The notes beneath the pieces were generated by a model. The model made no database searches, was not told the DNA's origin, and worked only from the letters and a program-made list of their open reading frames with translations. The position numbers and the translations under genes are program-made. Positions 1 through 7,948 of a stretch of DNA of 64,000 nt are shown here, piece by piece. Source of the DNA: Intestinimonas timonensis (GTDB taxonomy: Bacteria; Bacillota; Clostridia; Oscillospirales; Oscillospiraceae); NCBI RefSeq assembly GCF_900626145.1, contig NZ_LR130817.1, positions 211,643-275,642 of the forward strand, written 5' to 3'. Position 1 is the first letter of the stretch. Each line of letters starts with the position of its first letter.

Positions 1-1074
1 AGTGGCCGCCAGAGATTCCTGCCGTTTCTCTTTGGGCAGCGTTTGCAGCGCCTCGTCAAATTTTCGCCTGGCATGAGCCCAGCAGCCCACCACCCGGATA
101 TTCTCGGGCAGCTTGTGGTAGCCCTGGTAGCCGTCTGCGTGCAGCCAGCCGGAGAAGTTCTTGAGGAAGGCCGCCGCGTGCTCCGCCTTCCGGCTGGGCT
201 GGTACTCATACAGGACAATGGGATACTCGGCGCAGCCGCTGGTCCGGTAGACCCACATATAGGACTTGCTTGTAGAAGTCCTGCCCGGTTCCTTCAGCAC
301 CTGCAGCGTGGTCTCATCCCCGTGCAGCACGGTTTCCCGGCACAGCTTCCGGTGCAGGGCGTCATACACCGGCCGCAGCCAGGTGTCCGAGGCCTGCAGG
401 ATCCAGTTGGCCATCGTCTGCCGGGACAGCTTCAGCCCCTGCCGCTGGAACTCCTGCTCCAGACGGTACAGCGGCGCGTACATGACGAATTTCTGCGTCA
501 TGATATGGGCTACCGCCTCTGGTGAGGCGAAGCTGCCTGGGCAGAGCGTCGGCTGTTTGGGTGTTTTCCGGAGATTGCCTTCGCCTGTTTCCGCCTCGCA
601 CTGCTTGCAGGCGTAGGTGTAGTACACATCCTCCCGGATCCAGAACCGGGCCGGCTCCATCTTCAGGCTCCGGTGCACCTCTTTCCCAATCTCCTCCATC
701 ACGGCACCGCAGGTATCACAGGTGCGCTCTTCTTCGCAAAGGCGGTGCTCCACCACTTCCGTAGGGGTTCCCTCCGGCACGATATCCAGTACATTGCCGC
801 TGTGCCGCTTGCGGGCATGGGCCTTCACCGCCACCTGTTCCGCTGTGGCATTTTTCGTCCCATAGGCGTAGGCCTCCGCCTCATTTGCCATGAGAGACAG
901 TTGGTCCATTAGGCCCTCCTGGAGCCGCTCTGAGGATGTGCCAAACTGCCGTTTTTTTGCAAGACCAAGCTGCTCCAGAAGCCATTGGTTCTGGAGCTTC
1001 AATTCTTCATATTCCGCCCGTGAGATGGTCACCATTTCCGGGGTGCTTGCGGCAGTGTTCTTCTTGTTTTCCAT
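1..1074 (-). CDS. IS66-family transposase TnpC (partial, C-terminus outside window)
   Basis: This is the DDE transposase of the IS66 element. The reading frame starts at an ATG (1074-1072) and stays open to the window edge, giving 358 codons. It opens with a coiled-coil-like segment (EYEELKLQNQWLLEQLGLAK) typical of the family. A zinc-finger-like segment follows (CDTCGAVM, then CKQC). The catalytic domain has the characteristic stretches HGDETTLQV and WAHARRKFDEAL. IS66 transposases are usually around 500 residues, so roughly a third is missing here. It lies 57 bp downstream of tnpB on the same strand. Identification is secure; whether the element is active cannot be judged. Confidence 0.9.
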   Translation of the reverse strand, partial: MENKKNTAASTPEMVTISRAEYEELKLQNQWLLEQLGLAKKRQFGTSSERLQEGLMDQLSLMANEAEAYAYGTKNATAEQVAVKAHARKRHSGNVLDIVPEGTPTEVVEHRLCEEERTCDTCGAVMEEIGKEVHRSLKMEPARFWIREDVYYTYACKQCEAETGEGNLRKTPKQPTLCPGSFASPEAVAHIMTQKFVMYAPLYRLEQEFQRQGLKLSRQTMANWILQASDTWLRPVYDALHRKLCRETVLHGDETTLQVLKEPGRTSTSKSYMWVYRTSGCAEYPIVLYEYQPSRKAEHAAAFLKNFSGWLHADGYQGYHKLPENIRVVGCWAHARRKFDEALQTLPKEKRQESLAAT

Positions 1075-1131
1075 GAGAAAATGATACCATAAAACAGGTT
1101 AAAAAGCCAGCATTTTCAATGCTTTCCGGTA

Positions 1132-1488
1132 TCAGATCACGCTCAGGCCGCTCACTGCTTTGTTTGCCTTGGGCTGCTCTGTCTTCAGTCCCTCCATCAG
1201 CCAGCGGTACTGTTGAGGCGTCAGGGCCTGCACTTCCTTCGTACTCCGGGGCCATTGGAAACTGCCGCTCTCCAGACGCTTATACAGCAGCAGAAAGCCG
1301 TCTCCTTCCCAGTAAAGCGCCTTGAGCCGGTCCCGCCGCCGCCCGCAGAAGAGAAACAGCACCCGCTGAAACGGGTCCATCTGGAACTGGCTCTTTACCA
1401 GAGTGGCCAGTCCATCAATGCCCCGCCGCAGGTCTGTGTATCCGCAGGCGATGTACACCGGACAGCTGCAACTAAAATCGTTCAGCAT
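1132..1488 (-). CDS. IS66 accessory protein TnpB (IS66 Orf2-like)
   Basis: A 118-residue protein with the IS66 Orf2 signature GYTDLRRGIDGLATLV near the N-terminus, followed by FLFCGRRRDRLKALYWEGDG. This family is required for IS66 transposition, although its biochemical role is not settled. Its start overlaps the end of tnpA by 7 nt, which suggests translational coupling. Length and motif positions are normal, so the gene looks intact. Confidence 0.92.
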   Translation of the reverse strand: MLNDFSCSCPVYIACGYTDLRRGIDGLATLVKSQFQMDPFQRVLFLFCGRRRDRLKALYWEGDGFLLLYKRLESGSFQWPRSTKEVQALTPQQYRWLMEGLKTEQPKANKAVSGLSVI

Positions 1489-1832
1489 ATGTGCAGCATC
1501 TCAACCAATATTTTCAGCTGCTCCATCCCACACGACGGATAGATATCCATTCTCACATTCCCGACATACAGCGTAGCGGAATGTTCTGCTTCGTTGCGGC
1601 ATTCCCGCCTTGGAATCGGCACTTTTGCAAAGGCAACCCTGTCCTGTCCTTCCTGCTGTGCCATGCTGCCAGCAACAGACAGTGCTTCTCGCTCCCAGCG
1701 ATAATATGTAGTTGGTGTGATCCCCTGTTGCCTGCACCATTCCCGAACCGATCGCCCGCTGCTCCGGCATTCCTTGATTGCTGAAGCCCATTCCTGTAAC
1801 TGTGCCTGGTGTTTCAACTCGATAGATGTCAC
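1482..1832 (-). CDS. IS66 accessory protein TnpA (helix-turn-helix)
   Basis: A 116-residue protein starting at GTG. Its N-terminal region (SGRSVREWCRQQGITPTTYY) is the helix-turn-helix type found in IS66 TnpA proteins. It is the first gene of the three-gene IS66 operon and overlaps tnpB. DNA binding at the IS ends is the expected role by family. No frameshift or internal stop is seen. Confidence 0.88.
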   Translation of the reverse strand: MTSIELKHQAQLQEWASAIKECRSSGRSVREWCRQQGITPTTYYRWEREALSVAGSMAQQEGQDRVAFAKVPIPRRECRNEAEHSATLYVGNVRMDIYPSCGMEQLKILVEMLHIC

Positions 1833-1851
1833 TGCAAGACCCCCCGTACAA

Positions 1852-1889
1852 AATAGTGCTGGAACGTTCCGCTACGTTCCAGCACTATT
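1852..1889. repeat. Perfect 15-bp inverted repeat upstream of IS66 tnpA
   Basis: Arms AATAGTGCTGGAACG (1852-1866) and CGTTCCAGCACTATT (1875-1889) enclose an 8-nt loop. It lies just outside tnpA and could block read-through transcription into the element or mark its end. It lacks a T-run typical of a terminator. Confidence 0.6.
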
Positions 1890-2524
1890 ATCTCATACAT
1901 GTCTATCCGCCTGCTCCTTTGACGGTTACCCGAAAACACGATTTTTCCCAATACGTTTTCTCCCGTCCCGGCCCGCAGGCCGAGTAAAGAAGCGGCGTAG
2001 ATCAGCCCGTGGGGTGGGCTGGTCTGCGCCGCTTCTTTGGGTTTCGGAGGGGTGGGGACGTGGGCGCAGAAATGCGGTCTTTGGCCACACTCCGACAAAA
2101 CCAGGGGTTTCCAAAGGGGAATCTTCCTCCCCTTTGGCACACGACCTTGCTTGCAAGGTGTAGTGTGTTATACCTGCTGGCGCGGCTGGCGGGGGAAGCG
2201 GGGGGCGGTGCGATATGCACCCCGCTTCCATCGTCAGGAAAACAGGCGGATTTTTTGTGACTGGGAGGGAACAAAAAGCCCGTCTGTTTTCAGAGAGCGG
2301 CGGCAGGTATACAAGCCCCCGTCCCTCGTCTTTCGTCTCCCGCAGTGCTGAGACAAAGTGTCCCAAAGCTACGGAACGCCATTCCCCAAAGCCCAAAAGG
2401 GCGGGCAAGCACCCTTGGGGCTTGCCCGCCTTGGGTGCCCATCAGCAAAGACAGGCGGGGCTGTCAACAGCGGCTCAAAAAATGCGCTGTTCAACTTGAT
2501 TGTTGACTGGTTCGGCTGACTTTG
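1890..2524. other. Non-coding accessory DNA with large hairpins
   Basis: No convincing gene is visible in these 635 bases. A long imperfect hairpin (about 23 bp) spans 1985-2037, with arms containing AAAGAAGCGGCG and CGCCGCTTCTTT. A second spans 2397-2432, with arms GCGGGCAAGC and GCTTGCCCGC. The composition and hairpins fit spacer DNA of an integrative element, in line with the remnants that follow, but no origin of transfer could be identified. Confidence 0.5.
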
Positions 2525-2824
2525 CTACATTTTCTTTTCATTTTTGGAGTTGTAAAAAGAAAAATAATGTAAGCCTTGCTTGGTTTCATCTCTTATACTT
2601 GATAGCGCTACTGCCTTGTTGTTTTTTTCATCTCTGAATAATTTTTCATCAGCAGGTAGTCCCTGCACATAACTCAAAAAGCGACAAAACAGTGGAGCAT
2701 CAAAGAAATGATTATCCCCAGAAACAAACTCGATACCCCAATAACTCAGCTTTCTCTTTTGTACACTCATTTGCGTCGGTGGACAAAGGGATACACAATA
2801 AAACAACCAAATATGGACTGCCAA
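2525..2824 (-). pseudogene. Possible AT-rich gene fragment of unknown function
   Basis: A 99-codon minus-strand frame that is clearly more AT-rich than its surroundings. The protein contains stretches that read like real protein, such as EFVSGDNHFFDAPLFCRFL and KNNKAVALSSIRDETKQG. I do not recognise the family. The frame begins at TTG (2824) or ATG (2770), and neither has a good ribosome binding site. It may be the N-terminal part of a longer horizontally acquired protein cut off near 2525, where the composition changes abruptly. It could also be a chance reading frame. Confidence 0.35.
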
Positions 2825-2836
2825 CCTACTGAAATT

Positions 2837-2867
2837 ACCGCCCTAATGAGACACAGGGCGGTTTTTT
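2837..2867 (+). terminator. Rho-independent terminator
   Basis: Stem ACCGCCCT / AGGGCGGT with a 10-nt loop, followed by six T residues. It lies ahead of the parB-like remnant. Confidence 0.75.
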
Positions 2868-2898
2868 CATAGGCAGAGGAAGGAGGTATTCCTACAAG

Positions 2899-2932
2899 CG
2901 GGGCTTGACTGCAAAAGTCAGGCTCTTTTTTC
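2899..2932 (+). terminator. Second terminator-like hairpin before the parB-like remnant
   Basis: Stem GGCTTGACT / AGTCAGGCT (one G-U pair) followed by CTTTTTT. Two terminators in tandem isolate the following gene from upstream transcription. Confidence 0.6.
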
Positions 2933-2962
2933 ATGCCATCAAATAAGAAGGAGGAAATGCGA

Positions 2963-3714
2963 ATGGCCGATGAAAAAGCAAAAATCGTAACTGACGCAAC
3001 CGGGCCGGGCTCTGGCCCTGCCCCGCCCAGCCCGAAGCAGCCGCACAGGTTCCCAAACAGGAACAGCCCGCTCCCAAGGTTCCCGCCCCGGATAAGGCCG
3101 AAGCTCCCGCACAGGAGGCTCCAGTTTCACAGGACAAGGCCGCAGACGCTCTCAAGGAGCAAAAGGCCGCCAGCGTGTCGGTCTTTAACTTCTCTGAAAT
3201 CATGGCCGAGAAGAAGGCCACGGAGCGAGCCGCCGCCCAGCAGGAGGCAAAAGTCCCGGAAAAGGCGGCTTCTCCCGCTCCGTCCAAGGAGGCCGGGGCC
3301 AAGCAGGAGGAACAGTCCCAGTCCTCGAAACGCCGGGGCCGTCCACCCAAGGCAGACAAGGAAAAAACTGCTTCTCCCGGACAGAAAGAGGCTTCCAGCA
3401 AGAAGGGCAAGGCGGCGCAGAAACCCGCTCCCGCCAAGAAACCGGAGAAATCCCCCAAGGCTCCCAAGCCCGCCAAGGCTACGCCCGAGGTAAAGGCTCC
3501 CGTTCAGGCTGAAACGCCTGCGGCTCCTGCCGAGGCTCCCCGCCCGGGCAAGGAGGAACAGATTGTTTATATCAAGCTGTCCGAGCTCCACGCCTTCAAA
3601 AATCATCCCTTCCAAGTCCGTAATGACGAGGAAATGAAGGCTATGGTGTCCAGCGTCCGGGATAAGGGCGTAACCCAGCCCGCTATCGTCCGTCCCCGTG
3701 AGGACGGCGGGTAA
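2963..3714 (+). pseudogene. ParB-like partition protein remnant, frameshifted and truncated
   Basis: The start region (ATG 2963 after GAAGGAGG) reads MADEKAKIVTDATGPGSGP in one frame. From about 3020 the coding signal continues in a different frame (QPEAAAQVPKQEQPAPKVP onward) to 3714. This is a one-base frameshift near 3010-3030. The second part is a low-complexity Ala/Pro/Lys region leading into a ParB N-terminal domain (IKLSELHAFKNHPFQV, then KGVTQPAIVRPREDGG). The domain stops at a TAA just where ParB proteins would continue into their conserved GHRR box. The gene is therefore broken twice. ParB-like proteins of this kind are common in Tn1549-type integrative elements. Confidence 0.8.
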
Positions 3715-3722
3715 CGGCGGAC

Positions 3723-3980
3723 ATGTTTATCTCCACCGTCCGCAAATATACCAGAGCCAAGGCCCTGACCCCCAGGATGCTCAATGAACTGATCGATCAC
3801 ATCGAAGTCCACCAAGCGGAGAAGATCGACGGGATATGGGAGCAGCACCTGGTGATCCATTACAACTGTGTGGGGGCCATCTTCATCCCCGATGTATTCC
3901 CACTCCCAGCGCCCCAGGTGTCGGTAAATACAAGAAAAGGCGTAGTTGTCAACTACGCCCCAGGTCAACTCGCTGTATAA
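3723..3980 (+). pseudogene. C-terminal fragment of a large serine recombinase
   Basis: These 86 codons encode the conserved tail of the large serine recombinases of Clostridia integrative elements: FISTVRKYTRA, LTPRMLNELIDHIEVHQAEK, VIHYNCVGAI and VNTRKGVVVNYAP. A complete enzyme would be over 500 residues, so all of the catalytic and most of the DNA-binding part is missing. The join to the parB-like remnant is near 3712-3716. The stop codon lies within the tail of the tRNA-Leu terminator, so this is the element's outer edge left in the chromosome after deletion. Confidence 0.85.
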
Positions 3981-4030
3981 AAAAGGCGGGTGTTCTTAAC
4001 AGCCTTTCAAATGCTGTAAGAACACTCGCC
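3979..4030 (-). terminator. Terminator of tRNA-Leu
   Basis: Read on the minus strand, arms GGCGAGTGTTCTTA and TAAGAACACCCGCC (with an extra CAGC/GCTG pairing) are followed by TTTTTT. It directly follows the tRNA and overlaps the recombinase stop on the other strand. Confidence 0.85.
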
Positions 4031-4031
4031 A

Positions 4032-4118
4032 TGGTGCGGCTGGCGGGAGTCGAACCCGCACGCCCATACGGACACAAGCACCTCAAGCTTGCCAGTCTAC
4101 CAGTTCCAGCACAGCCGC
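4032..4118 (-). tRNA. tRNA-Leu (anticodon GAG)
   Basis: The minus strand folds as a class II tRNA: acceptor GCGGCTG / CAGCCGC, anticodon stem CAAGC / GCTTG with loop TTGAGGT (anticodon GAG), a long variable arm, T-arm GCGGG TTCGACT CCCGC, and an encoded CCA end. It reads CUC leucine codons. The remnant integrative element lies immediately beyond its terminator, so this locus probably served as an integration neighbourhood. Confidence 0.95.
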
Positions 4119-4212
4119 AAAATGCGACCCACGTTTGAATCGCAAGGATTATTATATCTGCTGTGGCTGGATTTGTCAACAACTTTTTTCAAACCGCAGC
4201 ATTTCTCTGCGG

Positions 4213-4485
4213 TCACAGCCAGTCGTCCACCACATCCCGGACTCCGGCGGGGCCTACCGTGTTTCGGGTAAGTAGCTCCATGAGGCTGTCGATCCGTTCG
4301 GTGTTCACGGTGAGGTCGGGGATGGCGGCCGTCTCGCCGCCGGCTTCCCGGACCTTGACGCCATAGCTCTCACAGGCGAAGTGTCCTCCTACCTCCATCT
4401 GCCCGATGAGCACGTAGTATTCAAAGCGGTGGGGCTGTCCATCTTCTCCAGCTGCCGTGCGGCTGCCGACGAACAGTTCACGCAT
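4213..4485 (-). CDS. Small conserved hypothetical protein (DUF6514-like)
   Basis: A 90-residue soluble protein, MRELFVGSRTAAGEDGQPHR at the start and ending in VRDVVDDWL. From memory it resembles the small DUF6514 family found in Oscillospiraceae, whose function is unknown. No catalytic motif or membrane segment is visible. A well-formed promoter (4516-4543) and GAGGAGG ahead of the ATG support a real, singly transcribed gene. Confidence 0.7.
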   Translation of the reverse strand: MRELFVGSRTAAGEDGQPHRFEYYVLIGQMEVGGHFACESYGVKVREAGGETAAIPDLTVNTERIDSLMELLTRNTVGPAGVRDVVDDWL

Positions 4486-4515
4486 GCCGATCCCTCCTCA
4501 TTTGTTGTAATTACC

Positions 4516-4543
4516 ATTATATGTAATATTATTCCAATTTCAA
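4516..4543 (-). promoter_or_regulatory. Sigma-A type promoter for the small protein at 4213-4485
   Basis: On the minus strand: TTGAAA (4543-4538), 16-nt spacer, TATAAT (4521-4516), about 30 bases upstream of the ATG. Confidence 0.7.
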
Positions 4544-4676
4544 GGGAAACGAGTCGCCTGTTCTGACAGAAAACCTCCGAAGCCGTCCCAAAAGCCGGGG
4601 AGGGGACGGGGAATGTTGGCGAAAAAGCATGGTGGAAGGTGAGAGACGTCGGACGATTCTACAAATGGTAGTACCC

Positions 4677-4704
4677 TTGCTTTTGACGGCACGGATGGTA
4701 TAAT
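4677..4704 (+). promoter_or_regulatory. Promoter for the hydroxyacid dehydrogenase
   Basis: TTGCTT (4677-4682), 16-nt spacer, TATAAT (4699-4704). The -10 is perfect; the -35 is weak. Confidence 0.55.
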
Positions 4705-4773
4705 GATGACTACCGACATAAACCGCGGGGCGGTATTCAACCGCCGGGACCGCAGAGAATGGGAGGATCACAG

Positions 4774-5721
4774 ATGAAAATCGTACTTTTGGAGTCCCTG
4801 GGCGTGCCGGACGCCCTTCTAAACGAGTGCGCCCGGCCCTTTGTGGAGGCTGGCCACACCTTTGAGGCCTATCCCAAGGATACCGATCCCAAGGTCCAGC
4901 TCCAGCGGGCGGCTGACGCCGACGTCATCATGCTGGCCAACATGCCCCTCAGCGGGGAGGTCATTTCCGGCTGCTCCAATCTGAAGTTCATCGATGTGGC
5001 CTTCACCGGCGTAGACCACGTAGATCTGGCCGCGGCCAAGGCCAAAGGGGTGACAGTGTCAAACGCGGCGGGCTACTCCACCCAGGCGGTGGCTGAGCTG
5101 AGCCTGTGCATGATGCTCTCCCTGCTGCGGAACGTGCCCCAGGTGGGGGAGCGCTGCCGGAACGGCGGCACCAAGGACGGCCTGGTGGGTTCGGAGCTCC
5201 GGGGCAAGACAGTGGGCATCGTGGGCGCCGGCGCCATCGGTACCCGCACTGCGCATCTGTGCGCCGCTTTCGGCTGCAAGGTGTTGGCCTACAAGCGCCA
5301 CGTCAAGGGGGACGAGCCCGACTTCATGACCTTCGTCTCCCTGGATGAGCTGCTGGCGCAGTCCGACATCGTCTCCCTCCACTGTCCCCTGAACAACGAG
5401 TCCCGGGGCATGATCAACTGGGAGACCATTGCCAAAATGAAGGAGGGGGCCCTCCTTATCAACGCCGCCCGTGGTCCCGTGGTGGACAGTCAGGCCCTGG
5501 CCGATGCCCTCAACAGCGGCCATCTGGGAGGCGCCGGCATCGATGTCTTTGAGATGGAGCCGCCGGTACCTCAGGACCACCCCCTGCTGCACGCCAAGAA
5601 CACCATTGTCACCCCCCATGTGGCCTTCGCCACCGCCGAGTCCATGGAGGAGCGCTGCCACATCGTCTTCGACAACCTGAAGGCGTGGATGGATGGAGCG
5701 CCCGTCAACCGGGTTCTCTGA
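4774..5721 (+). CDS. D-isomer-specific 2-hydroxyacid dehydrogenase
   Basis: NAD-dependent oxidoreductase of the phosphoglycerate dehydrogenase / hydroxypyruvate reductase superfamily (315 residues). The nucleotide-binding motif is VGIVGAGAIGTRTA. The catalytic Arg is in INAARGPVVD, the Glu in FEMEPPVP and the His in TPHVAFAT. I chose ATG 4774 because GGGAGG precedes it by 8 nt; an earlier in-frame ATG at 4759 would place the ribosome site inside the gene. Substrate cannot be read from sequence: 3-phosphoglycerate is possible, but glyoxylate, hydroxypyruvate or a branched 2-oxoacid fit equally. No ACT regulatory domain follows, so it is not a long SerA. Confidence 0.88.
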   Translation: MKIVLLESLGVPDALLNECARPFVEAGHTFEAYPKDTDPKVQLQRAADADVIMLANMPLSGEVISGCSNLKFIDVAFTGVDHVDLAAAKAKGVTVSNAAGYSTQAVAELSLCMMLSLLRNVPQVGERCRNGGTKDGLVGSELRGKTVGIVGAGAIGTRTAHLCAAFGCKVLAYKRHVKGDEPDFMTFVSLDELLAQSDIVSLHCPLNNESRGMINWETIAKMKEGALLINAARGPVVDSQALADALNSGHLGGAGIDVFEMEPPVPQDHPLLHAKNTIVTPHVAFATAESMEERCHIVFDNLKAWMDGAPVNRVL

Positions 5722-5761
5722 GCGCAGGGCATAAGCACTACAATATACAATAGAATGGAAG

Positions 5762-5802
5762 AAAACCCACGGCCTGGTGTGGAACCTGACCGTGGTTTTT
5801 TT
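5762..5802 (+). terminator. Rho-independent terminator
   Basis: AAAAC-CCACGG pairs with CCGTGG-TTTT around a 17-nt loop, ending in a run of T. It separates the dehydrogenase from the next gene, which has its own TATAAT at 5816-5821. Confidence 0.65.
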
Positions 5803-5856
5803 AACGGCAATATGGTATAATGTTGACAGAGAACAAGGGAAAAAGGAGGTACCATT

Positions 5857-6450
5857 ATGGCGCATACTGTGATCACCATCGGCCGTCAGTTCGGTTCCGG
5901 CGGACGCATCGTCGCCCAGCGGGTGGCAGAGACCCTGCATATCCCCTTCTACGACAAGGCTGTGATTGACCTGGCTGCCAAGGAGACCGGCCTCTCCGAG
6001 GAATTCATCCGTCAGGCCGAGCAGAAAAAGACCAGCAGCTTCCTCTACAACCTCTACATGAGTACACAAAATCTCCCCGTTACCGATCAGGTATTCATCG
6101 CCGAGAGCGAGGTTATCCGCAAGGTGGCCGCCGTCGGGCCCTGTGTCATCGTTGGCCGCTGTGCCGACTATGTCCTGCGCAACCAGGAGGGGGTTCTCAA
6201 CCTCTTCATCCACGCTCCTCTGGACGAGCGGATCTTCCGTGCCAAGGAGGAGTACAAGGTGGATGCCCCCGATGTGAAGGCCTACGTGCTCAAGCAGGAC
6301 AAAAACCGTGCCGCCTTCTATGAGCACTTCTCCGACAGAGCCTGGGGCAAGGCGGAAAACTACCATTTGGCCATCAACAGCACCATCGGCCTGAACACCA
6401 CGGTGGATCTTATATTGGCACTGGCCGAGGAACGGGGGCTCCATAAGTGA
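5857..6450 (+). CDS. Cytidylate kinase-like family protein
   Basis: A 197-residue P-loop NTPase with the loop IGRQFGSGGRIVAQRVAE. It matches the cytidylate_kin2 family, which is related to CMP kinase but usually present besides the true Cmk. The substrate is unproven. A strong AAGGAGG lies ahead of the ATG. The stop overlaps the GTG start of the downstream MATE transporter (GTGA), so the two are translationally coupled. Similar kinase-like proteins are often found with transporters in Clostridia; the link is unexplained. Confidence 0.85.
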   Translation: MAHTVITIGRQFGSGGRIVAQRVAETLHIPFYDKAVIDLAAKETGLSEEFIRQAEQKKTSSFLYNLYMSTQNLPVTDQVFIAESEVIRKVAAVGPCVIVGRCADYVLRNQEGVLNLFIHAPLDERIFRAKEEYKVDAPDVKAYVLKQDKNRAAFYEHFSDRAWGKAENYHLAINSTIGLNTTVDLILALAEERGLHK

Positions 6451-7814
6451 ATCAGCAGCCCCAGGAGAACAAGATGGGCGTTATGCCCGTCAACCGTCTC
6501 CTTATTTCCATGTCCCTGCCCATGATGATCTCCATGCTGGTGCAGGCGCTCTATAACGTTGTGGACAGCGTTTTCGTCTCCTACATCAGCGAGGATGCCC
6601 TTGCCGCCGTAGGTCTGGCCTTTCCGGCCCAGAACCTGATGATCTCGGTGGCGGTGGGTACCGGCGTCGGTATCAACGCCCTCCTCTCCAAGAGTCTGGG
6701 TGAAAAGAACTATGAGACCGCCAACCGCACGGCGGTCAACGGAATTTTCCTGGCCTTCTGCTCCTGGGTGGTCTTCGCCGTTCTGGGCGGCTTCTTCGCC
6801 CGGACCTTCATGGAACTTCAGACCCCGGTGGCGAGCATCGCCGACTACGGCACCACCTATCTCTCCATCGTTGCGGTGGCGTCGGTGGGCATGATGTTCC
6901 AGATCTGTTTCGAGCGGCTCCTCCAATCCACCGGCAAGACCATTTTCACCATGATCTCCCAGGCCACCGGCGCCATCATCAATATCATCATGGACCCCCT
7001 GCTCATCTTCGGTGTGGGGCCGTTTCCCCAAATGGGCATCGCTGGTGCCGCCTGGGCCACTGTCCTGGGCCAGATCGTGGGTGCTCTGCTAGGTCTCTAC
7101 TGCAACCTGCGGATGAATCCGGAGATCTCCATCTCCTTCCGCGGTTTCCGGCCCAACGGCGCCATCATCGGAAAGATTTATTCCGTAGGCGTGCCCTCCA
7201 TCATCATGTCCTCCATCGGCTCGGTGATGATCTTTGGCATGAACAAGATCCTGGGCGCCTTCAACTCCACCGCGGTGGCGGTCTTCTCCGCCTACTTCAA
7301 GCTGGAGTCCTTCATCTTCATGCCCGTATTCGGACTCAACAACGGCATCGTCCCCATCATTGCCTACAACTACGGCGCCCGCAAGCCGGAGCGTATCAGC
7401 CGCACCGTCAAGCTGGGGGTGCTGTACGCGCTGGCCATCATGGCGGTGGGTGTAGCCCTCTTCTGGCTCGTTCCCCGGCAGCTGCTGGGCATCTTCAACG
7501 CCTCCGACTACATGCTGGAGATCGGTGTGCCCGCCCTGCGGGTCATCAGTCTGAGCTTCCTCTTCGCCGCCTTCGGTATCGTCACCTCCTCGGTGTGTCA
7601 GGCCCTGGGCAAGGGCGTGCTGAGCCTGATGGTGTCGGTGCTCCGGCAGCTGGTGCTCATCCTGCCCGCCGCCTGGGTCCTGGGCCATGTGTTCGGCCTG
7701 AGTGCTGTGTGGCTGGCTTTCCCCTTTGCGGAGATCTTCTCCTTCCTTCTGAGCATGGTCTTCATGGCCTATATGTTCCGAACCATCATCCGGCCTATGG
7801 CAAAGCCCCAGTGA
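6447..7814 (+). CDS. MATE-family multidrug/Na+ antiporter
   Basis: A 455-residue polytopic membrane protein of the multidrug and toxin extrusion family, with about 12 hydrophobic helices. Family features include NRLLISMSLPMMISMLVQAL at the N-terminus, VVDSVFVSYI, and the second-half repeat GLNNGIVPIIAYNYGA. Transport is expected to be Na+- or H+-driven efflux of cationic compounds. The GTG start overlaps the upstream stop codon; an ATG at 6474 is an alternative. A terminator follows at 7823-7861. Confidence 0.9.
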   Translation: MNQQPQENKMGVMPVNRLLISMSLPMMISMLVQALYNVVDSVFVSYISEDALAAVGLAFPAQNLMISVAVGTGVGINALLSKSLGEKNYETANRTAVNGIFLAFCSWVVFAVLGGFFARTFMELQTPVASIADYGTTYLSIVAVASVGMMFQICFERLLQSTGKTIFTMISQATGAIINIIMDPLLIFGVGPFPQMGIAGAAWATVLGQIVGALLGLYCNLRMNPEISISFRGFRPNGAIIGKIYSVGVPSIIMSSIGSVMIFGMNKILGAFNSTAVAVFSAYFKLESFIFMPVFGLNNGIVPIIAYNYGARKPERISRTVKLGVLYALAIMAVGVALFWLVPRQLLGIFNASDYMLEIGVPALRVISLSFLFAAFGIVTSSVCQALGKGVLSLMVSVLRQLVLILPAAWVLGHVFGLSAVWLAFPFAEIFSFLLSMVFMAYMFRTIIRPMAKPQ

Positions 7815-7822
7815 CTGGAATG

Positions 7823-7861
7823 AGTGACCCGGCGGACCTCTGTCCGGCGGGTCACTTTTTG
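7823..7861 (+). terminator. Rho-independent terminator after the MATE gene
   Basis: Arms AGTGACCCGGCGGAC and GTCCGGCGGGTCACT around CTCT, followed by T residues. Confidence 0.85.
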
Positions 7862-7878
7862 TTTTATCACTTTAACGC

Positions 7879-7908
7879 TTTACATAGGAAGCTGATTTGT
7901 GGTATGAT
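7879..7908 (+). promoter_or_regulatory. Promoter for the DUF554 gene
   Basis: TTTACA (7879-7884), 18-nt spacer, TATGAT (7903-7908). Confidence 0.55.
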
Positions 7909-7948
7909 AATTCCAATGCGTGCTCAAGAGAAAGAAGGTCCCGTTTTC

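Larger units (their letters stand above)
1..1889 (-). mobile_element. IS66-family insertion sequence, left part missing
   Basis: Three minus-strand genes in the canonical IS66 order tnpA-tnpB-tnpC define the element. It runs off the left edge inside tnpC, so its far inverted repeat and target duplication cannot be seen. The outer boundary on the tnpA side is not pinned; I place it at or before the hairpin ending at 1889. Confidence 0.85.

Noticed and set aside
4032..4118. tRNA-Leu 3' end as the attachment site of the remnant element
   Set aside because: Large serine recombinases seldom use tRNA genes, the remnant stops beyond the tRNA terminator, and no second copy of the tRNA 3' end is seen in the window.
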